A DNA stretch of 64,000 nt from Amylolactobacillus amylophilus DSM 20533 = JCM 1125 (GCF_001936335.1 NZ_CP018888.1:1426001-1490000); one strand, 5' to 3'. Numbered from the stretch's first letter, positions 18,210 to 29,615 are shown. The notes: generated by a model from the sequence alone, not told the origin. A program made the numbers and translations.

Positions 18210-20604
18210 ATTTCAAGGCCGCGTTGATGCGGTTATTTTTGAAAACAGTAAAAACTTCTTCAAAATTTTGAGTGTCAGTCTGGAGACCAAGATTACCGAT
18301 TGGGTTGCCGAAACAATCACGGTAACCGGAAATTTCGGTGCAATTGAGCTTGACAGCTTGTATGAATTTAGTGGTCAACTAGTGCAGCATGAGCGGTTCG
18401 GCGAGCAATTTAAATGTGACGAGTATCATGAAGTGCTCCCACACGAAACCGCGGGACTAGTAAAATATTTAAGTGGCGATAGTTTTGTCGGTATCGGGGT
18501 CAAAACGGCCGAGACGATTATCGCCAGTCTGGGCGATGACGTCATTAACAAGATCAAGGCCAATCCAGCTGTAGTAGATAGCCTAGATATTTCGAAGCGG
18601 CAAAAAGAGACGCTGCGCACAGAAATTACTTCAATGGATACATTCTCAGACAGCCTGTTATCGCTCACCCAAATTGGTTTGTCAAAGCGCATGGCCACGC
18701 AAATCTACCAGAAATACCAGGGGGATGCTGTACAGAAATTTCGCCAGAATCCTTACCTCTTCATCAGTAAACTCCAGGGATTTGGTTTCAAGACTGCTGA
18801 CAATGTTGGCCATAATCTCGGCTTTAGTGTCGACTCGGCGGAACGGATTCAGGGAGCACTGTTGCAGATTCTCCAGGATGCGTTGAATGCGGATGGTAAT
18901 TCGTTTGTTTCGAACAAACTTCTTCTGGAAGCAGCGATGAAGCTCTTGAATTCAGGTAAATCGACTTTACTAACGTATGATCAGATTGCCATCGAACTAA
19001 ATCATCTGGCAGAACAGGAAATTGTGGTTATTGAAGGCGAGCAGACCTTCTTGAAGCAAATCTTTGAGACGGAATGGGCTATTGCTCAACAAATTGCTAT
19101 GTTACAAAAACGTGAGTTAGCAGAAAAGCATTATTCTGACACCGAGATTGCGGATGTGATTAAACAGGTAGAGCGCAAGCTGAAGATTAGTTACGACGAG
19201 ACCCAAAAGAGTGCGATTAAGCAGGCCTTAGCTAACCCAATCTTCTTACTTACTGGGGGACCGGGAACGGGGAAGACAACTATTATCGCCGGTATTTTGT
19301 TGGCGTTTAGAATTCTTGAGCAGGTACCAGAACAGGATCTATTCAGTGCGGACACACCGTTTTTGTTAGCTGCACCAACGGGCCGAGCTGCCAAAAGAAT
19401 GACAGAGACCACGGGGATTGAGGCCAAAACCATTCATCGTTTGTTGGGACTGGGCCACGAGAATACATATCTGGCTGATGACCTGAACGAAATCAACGGT
19501 AAAGTACTGATTGTTGACGAGATGTCTATGGTGGACATGTACCTGTTTAAATTGCTCCTGTCGGCCATCAATGAGACGCCACACATCATCTTCGTGGGCG
19601 ATAAGGATCAGTTACCTTCGGTTGGTCCGGGTAACATCTTCTCCGATTTAATTAAGTCGAATATTCTGCCCACCGTTGCTCTAAGCCACGTTCATCGGCA
19701 AGATGATGATTCCAGCATCATAGACTTAGCGCACGAGGTTAATACGGGTTTAGCGACACATATTTTTAGCAAAACCATCAATTCCTCGTTCATTGCAAGC
19801 AGACCAGATCAGATTGACTCTGTGATTCCTCAAATCGTCGCGCTGGCACTGAAGCGCGGTTTCCATAAGGATGATATTCAGATTCTTGGTTCAATGTATA
19901 AGAGTGACAGTGGTATTGACCACCTTAATCGGGTATTACAAAATCAGCTTAATCCGCGTACCGCTGAACACCAGAAATTTATCGAACGAGATGGCCAAGA
20001 ATTTAGAATCGGCGATCGTGTTCTTCAACTAGCCAATAACCCAGAAAAGGACATTTATAATGGGCAAATTGGGCAGATTATTAGTATTAATTATCAAGAT
20101 ACGAGCAAGTACGTTGTCGTCAATTTCGACGGGAACGAGGTTAACCTGAGTAAACTTGATTTGAACGATTTAACCCTTGCGTATGCGATTACCATTCATA
20201 AGGCGCAGGGGAGTGAGTTTCCTTTGGTGATTCTGAGCCTGACGATGCAGAATTACCGCATGCTACGGCGTAATCTCTTGTATACAGCGATTACGCGGGC
20301 CAGAGATTCACTAGTGATGGTGGGCGACAAACGGGCTTACGAGCAGGCGATTGCAACGCCGGGTAACGAGCGTGACACTGCGCTCGTGGAACGAATACGT
20401 ACTTTATTAGGTACCGCGACGAAATCCGAACAACAAAATTCAAATATTACGGTCAATTCAGGGTCTGACACTCTTGAGCTGCGTGACCCACCGGCAGAAG
20501 AACAAACCACCAGCTATTTTTTAACCAAACAACTAATTATCGAAAACGCCATTGATCCAATGATTGGGATGGCTGAAACCAAATTAAAAGCAGAAAAAAA
20601 TTAA
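18202..20604 (+). CDS. recD2: ATP-dependent DNA helicase RecD2
   Basis: SF1B 5'-3' helicase of the RecD2/RecD-like family, acting in DNA repair or replication-fork maintenance without RecBC. The roughly 800-residue protein has an N-terminal OB-like and helix-hairpin-helix region (KYLSGDSFVGIGVKTAE, and GFGFKTADNVG), Walker A LLTGGPGTGKTTI (about residues 350-362), Walker B LIVDEMSMVD, FVGDKDQLPSVGPGN, HRQDDDS, the SH3-like insert, and C-terminal AITIHKAQGSEFP and LLYTAITRAR. Adjacent ATGs at 18199 and 18202 are both possible; upstream in-frame ATG 18166 lies inside the TPR gene. It ends at a bidirectional terminator. Confidence 0.96.
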   Translation: MIKFQGRVDAVIFENSKNFFKILSVSLETKITDWVAETITVTGNFGAIELDSLYEFSGQLVQHERFGEQFKCDEYHEVLPHETAGLVKYLSGDSFVGIGVKTAETIIASLGDDVINKIKANPAVVDSLDISKRQKETLRTEITSMDTFSDSLLSLTQIGLSKRMATQIYQKYQGDAVQKFRQNPYLFISKLQGFGFKTADNVGHNLGFSVDSAERIQGALLQILQDALNADGNSFVSNKLLLEAAMKLLNSGKSTLLTYDQIAIELNHLAEQEIVVIEGEQTFLKQIFETEWAIAQQIAMLQKRELAEKHYSDTEIADVIKQVERKLKISYDETQKSAIKQALANPIFLLTGGPGTGKTTIIAGILLAFRILEQVPEQDLFSADTPFLLAAPTGRAAKRMTETTGIEAKTIHRLLGLGHENTYLADDLNEINGKVLIVDEMSMVDMYLFKLLLSAINETPHIIFVGDKDQLPSVGPGNIFSDLIKSNILPTVALSHVHRQDDDSSIIDLAHEVNTGLATHIFSKTINSSFIASRPDQIDSVIPQIVALALKRGFHKDDIQILGSMYKSDSGIDHLNRVLQNQLNPRTAEHQKFIERDGQEFRIGDRVLQLANNPEKDIYNGQIGQIISINYQDTSKYVVVNFDGNEVNLSKLDLNDLTLAYAITIHKAQGSEFPLVILSLTMQNYRMLRRNLLYTAITRARDSLVMVGDKRAYEQAIATPGNERDTALVERIRTLLGTATKSEQQNSNITVNSGSDTLELRDPPAEEQTTSYFLTKQLIIENAIDPMIGMAETKLKAEKN

Positions 20605-20618
20605 TTTTTCTGCTTTTT
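20586..20618 (+). terminator. Terminator between convergent recD2 and lipid-kinase genes
   Basis: AAAAGCAGAAAAA pairs with TTTTTCTGCTTTT around an AT-rich loop. The stem overlaps the last recD2 codons and can work in both directions because of its A and T tracts. Confidence 0.8.
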
Positions 20619-20640
20619 GTGTGTCATTTAATAATTTATG

Positions 20641-21585
20641 TTAGTGCAGTAAGTTGAAACTATCGACCGAGAATTCTAGTTCGAATGCTCTGCTGCCGAG
20701 TTCCTCGCCATCCATCTGGCCAAATTGCAGTGACTTTGAATTAACGATGATCTTATCAGCCTCGAAGACGTGAAAGTACTCGCTGTTGACGTGTTCACCG
20801 TTTTTCATCATCAAATAGAAGAGGTAGATAAATTTCGGAAGCGAAGGCTTCTCGACCACGACCGTCGCTAGCTGCTTGTTAAAAGCGTTTGCTTGCGGGT
20901 AGAGGGGGATTCCGCCGCCAAAATAAGGGTGGTTCGTTGTTGTAACAAGATAGGCGTTAAAGAAGGATTTCTGTCGTATGGCGGTCCGGACGGTTACCTC
21001 AAACGTACTCTGGGACATTAGTGTCCTGATAACGTTGATACCGTAGGAAAATTTGCCTAAGTAAATCTTATTGAGCCACTTGCGCAGGACTGAGTTATTC
21101 GTAAGCGAGACCACTTGGGCATCGAAACCGATACCCAGATTATTGATGAAATAATGGCTCTCGTTATGGTTTAAATCACGGTAGAAGCCGAGGTCGGTCT
21201 TCGTAACTGTGGGGGAGTCCAAAATCTTGTCAAGTGCCCGCTCGAGGTCTACTTCAAGGGGAATAGCCCGGGCAAAATCGTTTCCTGTGCCTGAAGGCAG
21301 AAATGCGATGGGCGTTTCCTGATAATGGGACTGTTTAATACCGTTCACTGCTTGGTTAAATGTCCCGTCGCCACCGATAACGACAATTAATTCGTGTGGA
21401 TTATTCTGGACCTGGTTCGCCTTAATCCGCGCGAGATTAATCATGTTGCCAGCAAACTCGGAGGTGGTCACGTCGAAATCGATTTTTTTTGCTGTGAGGT
21501 AATGCTCGATTGTCTCAAAGTTGTTATTTGCAATGCCTGATCCCGCCGTCGGGTTGAGTAAAATGTGCACGGTTTTCTGAGTCAT
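20641..21585 (-). CDS. dagK: Diacylglycerol kinase family lipid kinase
   Basis: Soluble lipid kinase of the DagK/YegS family. In Gram-positive bacteria DagK phosphorylates diacylglycerol released by lipoteichoic-acid synthesis and returns it to phospholipid metabolism. The 314-residue protein has LLNPTAGSG at the N-terminus, the nucleotide motif VVIGGDGTFNQAVNG (about residues 70-84), and AFLPSGTGNDFARA (about residues 95-108). The ATG is preceded by AAAGGAAAA on the minus strand. It lies directly after rnjA on the same strand, separated by a terminator hairpin. Sphingosine-kinase-like YegS activity cannot be excluded. Confidence 0.9.
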   Translation of the reverse strand: MTQKTVHILLNPTAGSGIANNNFETIEHYLTAKKIDFDVTTSEFAGNMINLARIKANQVQNNPHELIVVIGGDGTFNQAVNGIKQSHYQETPIAFLPSGTGNDFARAIPLEVDLERALDKILDSPTVTKTDLGFYRDLNHNESHYFINNLGIGFDAQVVSLTNNSVLRKWLNKIYLGKFSYGINVIRTLMSQSTFEVTVRTAIRQKSFFNAYLVTTTNHPYFGGGIPLYPQANAFNKQLATVVVEKPSLPKFIYLFYLMMKNGEHVNSEYFHVFEADKIIVNSKSLQFGQMDGEELGSRAFELEFSVDSFNLLH

Positions 21586-21603
21586 AGTTTTCCTTTAAAA
21601 ATA

Positions 21604-21623
21604 AAAAACCCGCTAGGGTTTTT
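21604..21623 (-). terminator. Terminator at the end of rnjA
   Basis: On the minus strand AAAAACCC, loop TAGC, GGGTTTTT is followed by further T's. The 5' arm overlaps the rnjA stop codon (21622-21624). Confidence 0.75.
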
Positions 21624-23307
21624 ACTTTTTCATAATTATCATTGGTAGAATCATCGGTCTACGTTCTGTTTTATCAAAAAGAAATTCTTGTAAGCTGTCA
21701 ACAATTCCTTGCCGTAAATCTGCTTCCTGGAGATTGTCATTATTTTCCATTAGTGTTCTTAAAACATGGTAAATGCGCTTCTGGGCGCTGTTAATTAATT
21801 CTCCAGATTCGCGCATATAGACGAAGCCGCGGCTCAAGATATCTGGGCCGGCTAGGACACGCTTCTTCACGGGATCGATCGTGGCGACCACAACAACTAA
21901 TCCTTCCTCTGAAAGAATCTTCCGGTCGCGAATGACGACGTTGCCGATATCACCGATACCAGAGCCATCGACGTAGACATCTTCAGCAGGTACATGTCCA
22001 GCACGATGGGCCTCATCCTTACCGAGTGCGAGGACATCACCGTTATTCATGATGAAAATGTTGTTGGGATCGACGCCACACTGAATGGCTAGTTCAGTAT
22101 GAATCTTCTGCATCCGATATTCACCATGCACGGGGATAAAGTACTTCGGTTGAATCAAGCGTAGCATTAACTTTTGTTCCTCTTGACCACCATGACCGGA
22201 TGTGTGAATGTTATTGACTTTACCATGAATGACTTCTGCGCCAGCTTCGTAGAGCTGATTAATTAAGTGATTAACGCTAATCGTGTTACCCGGAATCGGG
22301 TTACTTGAGAAGATTACTGTATCGCCAGGTTGAATGGTAATTTGTCTGTGCGTACCATTCGCAATTCTGCTGAGCGCCGCCATTGGTTCACCTTGAGAAC
22401 CAGTACAGATAATCATGGCCTCATTGGCCGGAATCTTGTTGATATCGCGAGAATCAATCAGCGTACCTTCAGGAATGTTCAGGTAACCGAGTTCCTGGCC
22501 ATTTACGACGGCGTTCTCCATACTACGTCCAAAAACGGCAATTTTACGATTATTGGCTACCGCCGCTTCCACAGCTTGGGAAACCCGGTAGAGGTTTGAA
22601 GCGAAGGTTGCGAAAATAATCCTTCCTTCGATTCCTTCGACAATTTTTTGGATAGACTTGCCGACAAAACGTTCACTCTTGGTGAATTCTGGAATCTCAG
22701 CATTTGTACTATCAGACATCAAGGCAAGAACACCCTCAGAGCCCAACTTTGCCATCTTCTGCAAATTGGGTGCTGGCTGGTTACCAACTGGGGTGAGGTC
22801 AAACTTGAAGTCGCCGGTTTCGACGATTACACCCTGTGGTGTATGAACGGCGATTCCCAGGGTATCTGGGATGGAGTGGGTGGTTCTGAAGAAGTCAATA
22901 GTAATCTTTGGAAACTTCAGGACTGTGTCTTCGTGTATTTCGTGTAATTGAGTGGTCTTTAGTAAGCCGTGTTCTTCTAACTTACCGCGGATTAGCGCGA
23001 GGGCTAATGGTCCGGCAAATACGGGAACAGTAGGAATTTGAGCCAGGAAGTATGGGATTCCGCCAATATGGTCCTCGTGACCGTGCGTAATGACTAGTGC
23101 TTTAATCTTATCTTTGTTTTCAACTAGGTAAGAATAATCAGAAATGACGTAGTCAATTCCTAGAAGATCATCTTCTGGAAATTTGATACCTGCATCAATG
23201 ACGATTATTTCATCTTGAAATTGGACCACGTACATGTTTTTACCAATTTCACCTAATCCCCCTATAGCAAAGATTGCAGTCTCGTTGTTTTTTACTTTAA
23301 GTTTCAT
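21622..23307 (-). CDS. rnjA: Ribonuclease J1
   Basis: Metallo-beta-lactamase/beta-CASP nuclease with 5'-3' exo- and endonuclease activity, central to mRNA decay and rRNA processing in Firmicutes. The 561-residue protein has the intact metal motif [13 protein letters not shown] (about residues 73-85), a further metal ligand in [11 protein letters not shown], the beta-CASP domain ([10 protein letters not shown]) and the HTSGHGG motif; the C-terminal domain is present. Its ATG overlaps the rpoY stop by one base (TAATG). A second RNase J paralogue is encoded at 40824-42545; the two form a J1/J2 complex in relatives. Confidence 0.98.
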   Translation of the reverse strand: MKLKVKNNETAIFAIGGLGEIGKNMYVVQFQDEIIVIDAGIKFPEDDLLGIDYVISDYSYLVENKDKIKALVITHGHEDHIGGIPYFLAQIPTVPVFAGPLALALIRGKLEEHGLLKTTQLHEIHEDTVLKFPKITIDFFRTTHSIPDTLGIAVHTPQGVIVETGDFKFDLTPVGNQPAPNLQKMAKLGSEGVLALMSDSTNAEIPEFTKSERFVGKSIQKIVEGIEGRIIFATFASNLYRVSQAVEAAVANNRKIAVFGRSMENAVVNGQELGYLNIPEGTLIDSRDINKIPANEAMIICTGSQGEPMAALSRIANGTHRQITIQPGDTVIFSSNPIPGNTISVNHLINQLYEAGAEVIHGKVNNIHTSGHGGQEEQKLMLRLIQPKYFIPVHGEYRMQKIHTELAIQCGVDPNNIFIMNNGDVLALGKDEAHRAGHVPAEDVYVDGSGIGDIGNVVIRDRKILSEEGLVVVVATIDPVKKRVLAGPDILSRGFVYMRESGELINSAQKRIYHVLRTLMENNDNLQEADLRQGIVDSLQEFLFDKTERRPMILPMIIMKK

Positions 23308-23528
23308 TATTTAGTGCCAAACTTAGTTAGTTTGAAATCAGGTGATTCTTGCTCATAGGCAAGTGAGTTACCTGTTAGTTCTTGGATGAGTTCAATATTA
23401 TAGGGTGTATTTTCCTCAACCAAACCACGAGCGATTACTGAAGAGTCAGCTTCTATATAGAGTGACTTAGTGTCTTCGCGCTTGGGGTTTGCAATTTTAT
23501 CATTTTGGTAGAAAACTTTATAAATCAA
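23307..23528 (-). CDS. rpoY: RNA polymerase epsilon subunit RpoY
   Basis: Small accessory subunit of RNA polymerase in Firmicutes (YkzG, formerly DUF1447). The 73-residue protein has the typical N-terminus [20 protein letters not shown] and the C-terminal [10 protein letters not shown]. It immediately precedes rnjA with a one-base overlap, a conserved arrangement that couples a polymerase subunit with an RNA-decay enzyme. AAAGGAG lies upstream of the ATG on the minus strand. Confidence 0.95.
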   Translation of the reverse strand: MIYKVFYQNDKIANPKREDTKSLYIEADSSVIARGLVEENTPYNIELIQELTGNSLAYEQESPDFKLTKFGTK

Positions 23529-23574
23529 AATTTGTACTCCTTTATTTTTCTATTATTTAGTCTGTTTTGGGCTG

Positions 23575-23609
23575 GCCCAATAGCTAAAAAAATACTACCA
23601 CAATTGGGC
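23575..23609 (-). promoter_or_regulatory. Inverted repeat in the rpoY-rnjA upstream region
   Basis: GCCCAAT (23575-23581) and ATTGGGC (23603-23609) form a perfect 7-base inverted repeat with a 21-base spacer. It lies about 45 bases upstream of the rpoY start. A possible -10 (TACAAT on the minus strand, 23613-23618) is next to it, without a recognisable -35. The repeat could be an mRNA hairpin or an operator; no terminator-like T tract follows. Confidence 0.4.
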
Positions 23610-23631
23610 TCCATTGTACACGAATATGAAA

Positions 23632-23653
23632 AAAGACCAGCATGCTGGTCTTT
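23632..23653 (-). terminator. Rho-independent terminator after def
   Basis: AAAGACCAGC and GCTGGTCTTT form a perfect palindrome centred on AT; on the minus strand it is followed by more T's. It separates def from rpoY-rnjA. Confidence 0.85.
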
Positions 23654-23658
23654 GTTAT

Positions 23659-24213
23659 CTATGACAAGATGATGGTGTTCTTAGGCAATGAAAATGGTTC
23701 TGTTTGATTGATGTGGTCGTAGAAGAGATGACCGTTTAAATGATCAATCTCATGTTGAATCACGATTGCGGGATAATCTTTCAACTTCAATTCTTTTTCT
23801 TCCCCATCAAGATTCTGGTAGCGCACCGTTACTTTGTCGGCGCGGGGAACGTATCCGGGAATGTCACGATCAACACTGAGGCACCCCTCACCTTCAGCAA
23901 GCGCTGCTTGGCGGACAGAACTTCTCGTGATCTTCGGGTTAACAATCACTTCTTGTAACAGAATCTCGTCATCTTCTCCCGGCACAAGAAGGGCAGCCAT
24001 TTGAATGGACTGACCAACTTGGGGTGCTGCAAGGCCAACGCCTGCACGTAGTTGGTGCTTTTCAGCAATTTTTGGATCTTGGGAATTTACTAAGAATTCC
24101 ATCATGTCGTGAGCTAATTGTTTAGTCTCGTCGTTTAATGGGAAATCAAGCTGTTGGGCTGTTGCACGAAGAACAGGATCTCCATCACGTACAATATCTT
24201 TCATTAATATCAC
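23659..24213 (-). CDS. def: Peptide deformylase
   Basis: Removes the formyl group from the N-terminal methionine of nascent proteins; metal-dependent. The 184-residue protein has motif 1 [12 protein letters not shown], motif 2 EGCLSVDR (metal-binding Cys) and motif 3 QHEIDHLNG (two metal-binding His and the catalytic Glu). The reading frame is open to 24288, but AGGAG on the minus strand is spaced 8 bases from GTG 24211-24213. That start gives [16 protein letters not shown], the usual N-terminus of the long Gram-positive (type 2) form, so I prefer it. It is transcribed divergently from pdhA. Confidence 0.95.
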   Translation of the reverse strand: MILMKDIVRDGDPVLRATAQQLDFPLNDETKQLAHDMMEFLVNSQDPKIAEKHQLRAGVGLAAPQVGQSIQMAALLVPGEDDEILLQEVIVNPKITRSSVRQAALAEGEGCLSVDRDIPGYVPRADKVTVRYQNLDGEEKELKLKDYPAIVIQHEIDHLNGHLFYDHINQTEPFSLPKNTIILS

Positions 24214-24246
24214 AATTGTCACTCCTAAAAAAATATTTTCATATCT

Positions 24247-24275
24247 ATAATACCAGATTGAAACCTTAATGAAAA
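24247..24275 (-). promoter_or_regulatory. Probable def promoter
   Basis: On the minus strand TTTTCA (24270-24275) and TATTAT (24247-24252) are 17 bases apart, with an upstream TGG giving an extended -10. The -35 lies inside a weak cre-like sequence (24270-24283). Confidence 0.5.
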
Positions 24276-24300
24276 CGCGAAATATCACGAATTTTTATCA

Positions 24301-24314
24301 GGAAAACGCTTGCA
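24301..24314 (+). promoter_or_regulatory. cre-like site overlapping the pdhA promoter
   Basis: GGAAAACGCTTGCA matches the catabolite-responsive element consensus TGWAANCGNTNWCA at 12 of 14 positions. It overlaps the probable -35 of the pdh promoter, where CcpA binding would repress. The match is by eye and binding is inferred. Confidence 0.45.
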
Positions 24315-24338
24315 CAACTTATCTAAGTTTGATAGATT
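24310..24338 (+). promoter_or_regulatory. Probable promoter of the pdhABCD operon
   Basis: TTGCAC (24310-24315) and TAGATT (24333-24338) are separated by 17 bases, 58 bases before the pdhA start. It is the only good -35/-10 pair seen between def and pdhA on the + strand. Confidence 0.5.
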
Positions 24339-24396
24339 GAGAGTGTAAAATAAAGTCATCAAAAAAGATTGGTGAACTGGAAAAGGGGTTACATAA

Positions 24397-25509
<1,113 letters not shown>

Positions 25510-25511
25510 TC

Positions 25512-26489
25512 ATGGCTAACATGACAATGATTCAAGCAATTAACAATGCCCTTGATCTCGAACTAGGCGCAGATGAAAAAGTTTTAATTTTCGGTGAAGA
25601 CGTAGGTAAGAATGGCGGTGTCTTCCGGGCAACGGAAGATTTGCAGAAGAAACACGGTGAGGACCGTGTATTCGATACGCCATTAGCAGAATCAGGCATC
25701 GGTGGTCTTTCAATTGGTTTGGCTTTAAAGGGCTATCGTCCGGTTCCAGAAATCCAATTCTTTGGCTTCTTATTTGAAGTGATGGACTCAATTGCCGGTC
25801 AAATGTCCCGTATACGTTTAAGAATGAACGGCACAAGACAAATGCCAATTACTATTCGCTCACCATTCGGTGGTGGTGTGCATACACCAGAACTGCACTC
25901 AGACTCCTTGGAGGGTCTAGTAGCACAGACACCTGGCTTGCGAGTAGTTATTCCTAGCAATCCGTACGATGCAAAGGGACTTTTGATCTCGTCGATTCGT
26001 TCAAATGATCCTGTTATCTACCTTGAGCACATGAAACTATACCGCTCGTTCCGTGAAGAAGTCCCAGAAGAAATTTACGAACTTCCTCTAGACCAAGCTA
26101 ATGTTGCTAAAGAGGGAACGGACCTCACTATCGTGTCGTATGGTGCAGGGGTTCGTGACAGTTTGAAGGCAGCAGAAGCATTGGCTGCCGATAATATCAA
26201 TGCAGAAGTGATTGATCTTCGCACAATTGCGCCACTTGATGTAGATACGATTGTCAAATCCGTTGAAAAAACAGGTCGCTTACTTGTTGTGCAAGAGGCA
26301 CAGAGACAAGCTGGTGTTGGTAATCAAGTAGTGTCTGAAGTTTCTCAACGTGCAGTTCTTTCACTAGAAGCACCAATTGGACTAGTTGCCGCACCTGATA
26401 CTCCATATCCGTTCAGTTCTGCTGAGGAAGACTGGTTACCAAATCCGGATGACATCATAGCAAAAGCAAAAGAAATCGCAAATTTCTAG
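25512..26489 (+). CDS. pdhB: Pyruvate dehydrogenase E1 component, beta subunit
   Basis: Beta subunit of the E1 decarboxylase. The 325-residue protein shows the transketolase pyrimidine-binding domain ([19 protein letters not shown], with the catalytic Glu; [12 protein letters not shown]) and the C-terminal transketolase domain ([42 protein letters not shown]). AAAGGAGAA upstream overlaps the pdhA end, indicating coupled translation. PdhC follows after 18 bases. Confidence 0.97.
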   Translation: MANMTMIQAINNALDLELGADEKVLIFGEDVGKNGGVFRATEDLQKKHGEDRVFDTPLAESGIGGLSIGLALKGYRPVPEIQFFGFLFEVMDSIAGQMSRIRLRMNGTRQMPITIRSPFGGGVHTPELHSDSLEGLVAQTPGLRVVIPSNPYDAKGLLISSIRSNDPVIYLEHMKLYRSFREEVPEEIYELPLDQANVAKEGTDLTIVSYGAGVRDSLKAAEALAADNINAEVIDLRTIAPLDVDTIVKSVEKTGRLLVVQEAQRQAGVGNQVVSEVSQRAVLSLEAPIGLVAAPDTPYPFSSAEEDWLPNPDDIIAKAKEIANF

Positions 26490-26507
26490 TAAGGGGTAAA
26501 TTAGATC

Positions 26508-28097
26508 ATGGCAAAGATATTTAAATTACCAGAACTTGGTGAAGGGATTGCTGAAGGCGAGATTGTCAAATGGCACGTTGCCGTCGGTGATAGTATCAAG
26601 GAAGATGAAACACTGGTAGAAATCCAAAATGATAAATCTGTAGAAGAAATACCTTCTCCTTACAGTGGTAAAGTAACCGCAATTCTCGCTAACGAGGGTG
26701 ATACAGTCACTGTTGGCCAAGACATGGTTGAGTTTGATGGTGACGGCGCCGGCGCAAGTAGTGCCGCACCTGCTGAGACAACAGAGCCCGCACAAGCAAG
26801 CGCACCTGCTGGCGGGGCAAACTACGAATTCAAACTTCCAGAGCTAGGTGAAGGAATCGCCGAAGGCGAAATTGTTAAGTGGCACGTTGCCGTAGGCGAT
26901 ACTATCAAGGAAGACGAGACTCTGGTAGAAATTCAGAACGACAAGTCTGTCGAGGAAATTCCATCACCAGTAACTGGAAAAATCGTGGAAATTGTGGCTA
27001 ATGAGGGTGACACAGTCACTGTTGGTCAACCATTGATTCAATTGAGCGTGCAGGGAGACGTGCCTGCTGAAGCTGCTCCAACCGCAAGTGCTAACGCAGC
27101 ACCAACAGCACCAACAACAGCTGAAACACCTGCAACGGGCACTCCAGCTGCGCAATCAGGGGCAAAGGTATTGGCAATGCCTTCCGTAAGAAAGTATGCG
27201 AAAGAACAAGGCGTGGACATCACTCAAGTTACGCCAAGTGGTAAGAACGGTCATGTAGTTAATGCAGACATTGATGGCTTCAAGTCAAATGGTGGAGCAG
27301 TTGTTGTTCCTGCTGCGGCTGCACCACAAAGCGCACCGGTTGCTGCGAGCGCACCTGTAGCTGCACCTAAACCAACAAGTATCCCCCAATCTGACGAAGA
27401 TACACGTGAGAAGATGAGCCCAACTCGTCGCGCAATTGCAAAGGCAATGACCACAAGTAAACATACAGCTCCACATGTAACGCTATTTGATGATGTAGAA
27501 GTTTCGAAGTTGATGGCGCACAGGAAGCACTTCAAACAGGTTGCTGCTGATCGCGGTATTAAGCTGACATTCTTGGCATACGTAGTTAAGGCGCTGACGA
27601 TTGTTGCCAAGGAATTCCCAACTTTGAACGCTTCAATAGATGATTCAACACAAGAAGTTGTATATCACAATAGTTACAACATCGGAATTGCAACAGATAC
27701 GCCACATGGACTATATGTACCTAACATTAAGCATGCCGACGCAAAGAGTCTGTTCACAATTGCAACAGAAATCTCCGAAAACGCAGCATTAGCTCAAGAT
27801 AATAAACTTTCTGCTGACAGCATGCGTAATGGCACAATTACAATTAGTAATATTGGCTCCATCGGTGGTGGTTGGTTTACTCCGGTTATCAACTATCCTG
27901 AAGTGGCAATTCTTGGCTTCGGTAAGATTGCGACAGAACCAACTGTCAATGCTGACGGCGAAGTGGTAGCAGGCAAAGTATTAAAGCTCTCACTATCGTT
28001 TGATCACCGTCTGATTGATGGTGGTACAGCACAACGTGCAATGAATAGATTAAAGGAACTGCTTGCAGATCCTGAATTATTATTGATGGAAGGTTAA
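26508..28097 (+). CDS. pdhC: Dihydrolipoamide acetyltransferase, E2 of pyruvate dehydrogenase, two lipoyl domains
   Basis: E2 core enzyme that transfers the acetyl group to CoA via lipoyl-lysine. The 529-residue protein has two nearly identical lipoyl domains (about residues 3-77 and 106-180) with predicted lipoylated Lys43 and Lys146 in [14 protein letters not shown]. They are joined by Ala/Pro/Thr-rich linkers. A peripheral subunit-binding domain follows ([19 protein letters not shown], about 222-258). The catalytic domain (from about 300) has [10 protein letters not shown] with the active-site His. The lipoyl copies agree almost completely in protein but differ at many synonymous sites. 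Confidence 0.97.
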   Translation: MAKIFKLPELGEGIAEGEIVKWHVAVGDSIKEDETLVEIQNDKSVEEIPSPYSGKVTAILANEGDTVTVGQDMVEFDGDGAGASSAAPAETTEPAQASAPAGGANYEFKLPELGEGIAEGEIVKWHVAVGDTIKEDETLVEIQNDKSVEEIPSPVTGKIVEIVANEGDTVTVGQPLIQLSVQGDVPAEAAPTASANAAPTAPTTAETPATGTPAAQSGAKVLAMPSVRKYAKEQGVDITQVTPSGKNGHVVNADIDGFKSNGGAVVVPAAAAPQSAPVAASAPVAAPKPTSIPQSDEDTREKMSPTRRAIAKAMTTSKHTAPHVTLFDDVEVSKLMAHRKHFKQVAADRGIKLTFLAYVVKALTIVAKEFPTLNASIDDSTQEVVYHNSYNIGIATDTPHGLYVPNIKHADAKSLFTIATEISENAALAQDNKLSADSMRNGTITISNIGSIGGGWFTPVINYPEVAILGFGKIATEPTVNADGEVVAGKVLKLSLSFDHRLIDGGTAQRAMNRLKELLADPELLLMEG

Positions 28098-28103
28098 TTA
28101 GAC

Positions 28104-29510
28104 ATGGTTGTAGGCGATTTTGCAATAGACTTAGATACAATAGTAATTGGTGCTGGACCTGGTGGTTACGTTGCAGCTATTCACGCTGCAGAATTGGGCC
28201 AGAAGGTGACAGTAATCGAGAAGGAGTTCGTTGGCGGCGTTTGTTTGAACGTCGGGTGTATTCCTTCGAAGGCGTTAATTAATGCAGGTCATCGTTTCCA
28301 ACAAAGTCTAGACTCATCTGTTTTCGGTGTTAGCGCAGAGAATGTCAAAATAGATTTTGCTAAAACGCAAGACTGGAAACAACATAAGGTTGTTGACCGT
28401 CTTACCGGCGGTGTCAACATGCTATTTAAGAAACACAAGATTGATTTGATCATGGGTAATGCGTTCTTGAAAGATGATCATTCGCTGCGCGTGATTCAAA
28501 AAGATAGTGCACAAACATATACATTTAAGAACTTGATTATCGCAACTGGCTCACGGCCAATCGAAATCAAGGGCTTCAAATTTGGCAAACGGGTGCTTGA
28601 CTCAACTGGCGGACTTAATCTACCAGAAGTGCCAAAAGAGCTTGTAGTAATCGGTGGTGGCTATATCGGTTCTGAACTTGCAGGTGCATACGCTAACTTG
28701 GGCGCGCACGTAACTATCCTCGAAGGAACAGATTCAATTCTGCCTAACTTCGATAAGGATATGATTAAGCTAGTTCTTGATAGCTATAAGAAGAAGGGTG
28801 TCACCGTTGTTACAAGTGCGATGGCTAAAGAGGCAGTGGAAACAGCTAATGGCGTTGAGGTTAGCTATGAAGCTGATGGCAAATTAAATAAAGTTGCTGC
28901 AGACTATGTTATGGTGACTGTTGGTCGTCGTCCTAATACCAACGACATTGGACTAGAAATTGCGGGAATCGAAAAAACCGAACGCGGTTTGGTCAAAGTA
29001 GACGAACAAGGTAGAACCAACAAGAAGAATATCTATGCAATTGGTGATATCGTTGCTGGTGCTTCCCTTGCCCATAAGGCAAGCTACGAAGGTAAGGTAG
29101 CCGCAGAAGCAATCGCAGGCAAACCAAGCACGGTTGATTATGTAGCAATGCCAGCCGTTTGCTATACCGATCCAGAACTTGGTACTGCTGGACTGACTGA
29201 AAAAGATGCCAAAAAAGATGGCCACAAGGTTAAGGTTTCTAAATTCCCATTTGTCGCAAATGGTCGTGCGATCTCCCTTGATCAAACTGAGGGATTTGTG
29301 AAATTGATTTCCGAACCCGAAACTGGTGAGCTACTAGGTGCACAGGTTGCTGGAGCAGGCGCTTCAGACTTGATTTCGGAATTAACCTTTGCACTTGAAG
29401 CAGGAGCGAATGTTGAGGATTTGGCATTGACAATCCATCCACACCCAACTCTTGGTGAGGCAATCATGGAAGCTGGCGATGTTGCTACTGGTTTCCCAAC
29501 TCATATCTAA
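28104..29510 (+). CDS. pdhD: Dihydrolipoamide dehydrogenase, E3
   Basis: Flavoenzyme that reoxidises dihydrolipoamide with NAD+. The 468-residue protein has the FAD-binding [17 protein letters not shown], the redox disulfide [14 protein letters not shown] (about residues 42-55), the NAD-binding [17 protein letters not shown], the second FAD site YAIGDI, and the C-terminal dimer-interface motif [10 protein letters not shown] with the catalytic His-Glu pair. It begins 6 bases after pdhC and ends the operon at a strong terminator. Confidence 0.98.
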   Translation: MVVGDFAIDLDTIVIGAGPGGYVAAIHAAELGQKVTVIEKEFVGGVCLNVGCIPSKALINAGHRFQQSLDSSVFGVSAENVKIDFAKTQDWKQHKVVDRLTGGVNMLFKKHKIDLIMGNAFLKDDHSLRVIQKDSAQTYTFKNLIIATGSRPIEIKGFKFGKRVLDSTGGLNLPEVPKELVVIGGGYIGSELAGAYANLGAHVTILEGTDSILPNFDKDMIKLVLDSYKKKGVTVVTSAMAKEAVETANGVEVSYEADGKLNKVAADYVMVTVGRRPNTNDIGLEIAGIEKTERGLVKVDEQGRTNKKNIYAIGDIVAGASLAHKASYEGKVAAEAIAGKPSTVDYVAMPAVCYTDPELGTAGLTEKDAKKDGHKVKVSKFPFVANGRAISLDQTEGFVKLISEPETGELLGAQVAGAGASDLISELTFALEAGANVEDLALTIHPHPTLGEAIMEAGDVATGFPTHI

Positions 29511-29536
29511 AAATAGTTGTTTTTTCAAGCGTAATT

Positions 29537-29561
29537 AAGCCGGTCTTAGACCGGCTTTTTT
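29537..29561 (+). terminator. Rho-independent terminator of the pdh operon
   Basis: AAGCCGGTC, loop TTA, GACCGGCTT, then a T tract; a perfect 9-base stem. Confidence 0.92.
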
Positions 29562-29582
29562 CGTACATCTTAGCGTAGTTTA

Positions 29583-29591
29583 TGGTACAAT
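29583..29591 (+). promoter_or_regulatory. Probable extended -10 promoter for the inositol-monophosphatase-family gene
   Basis: TGGTACAAT is a TG-n-TACAAT element 24 bases before the ATG at 29616; the -35 region is poor. Confidence 0.45.
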
Positions 29592-29615
29592 TTCCTACGT
29601 AAGTGAGGTTTTTTC

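Noticed and set aside
27251-27610. 119-codon open frame antisense to pdhC
   Set aside because: It mirrors the Ala/Pro-rich linker and start of the catalytic domain; low-complexity shadow without start signals.
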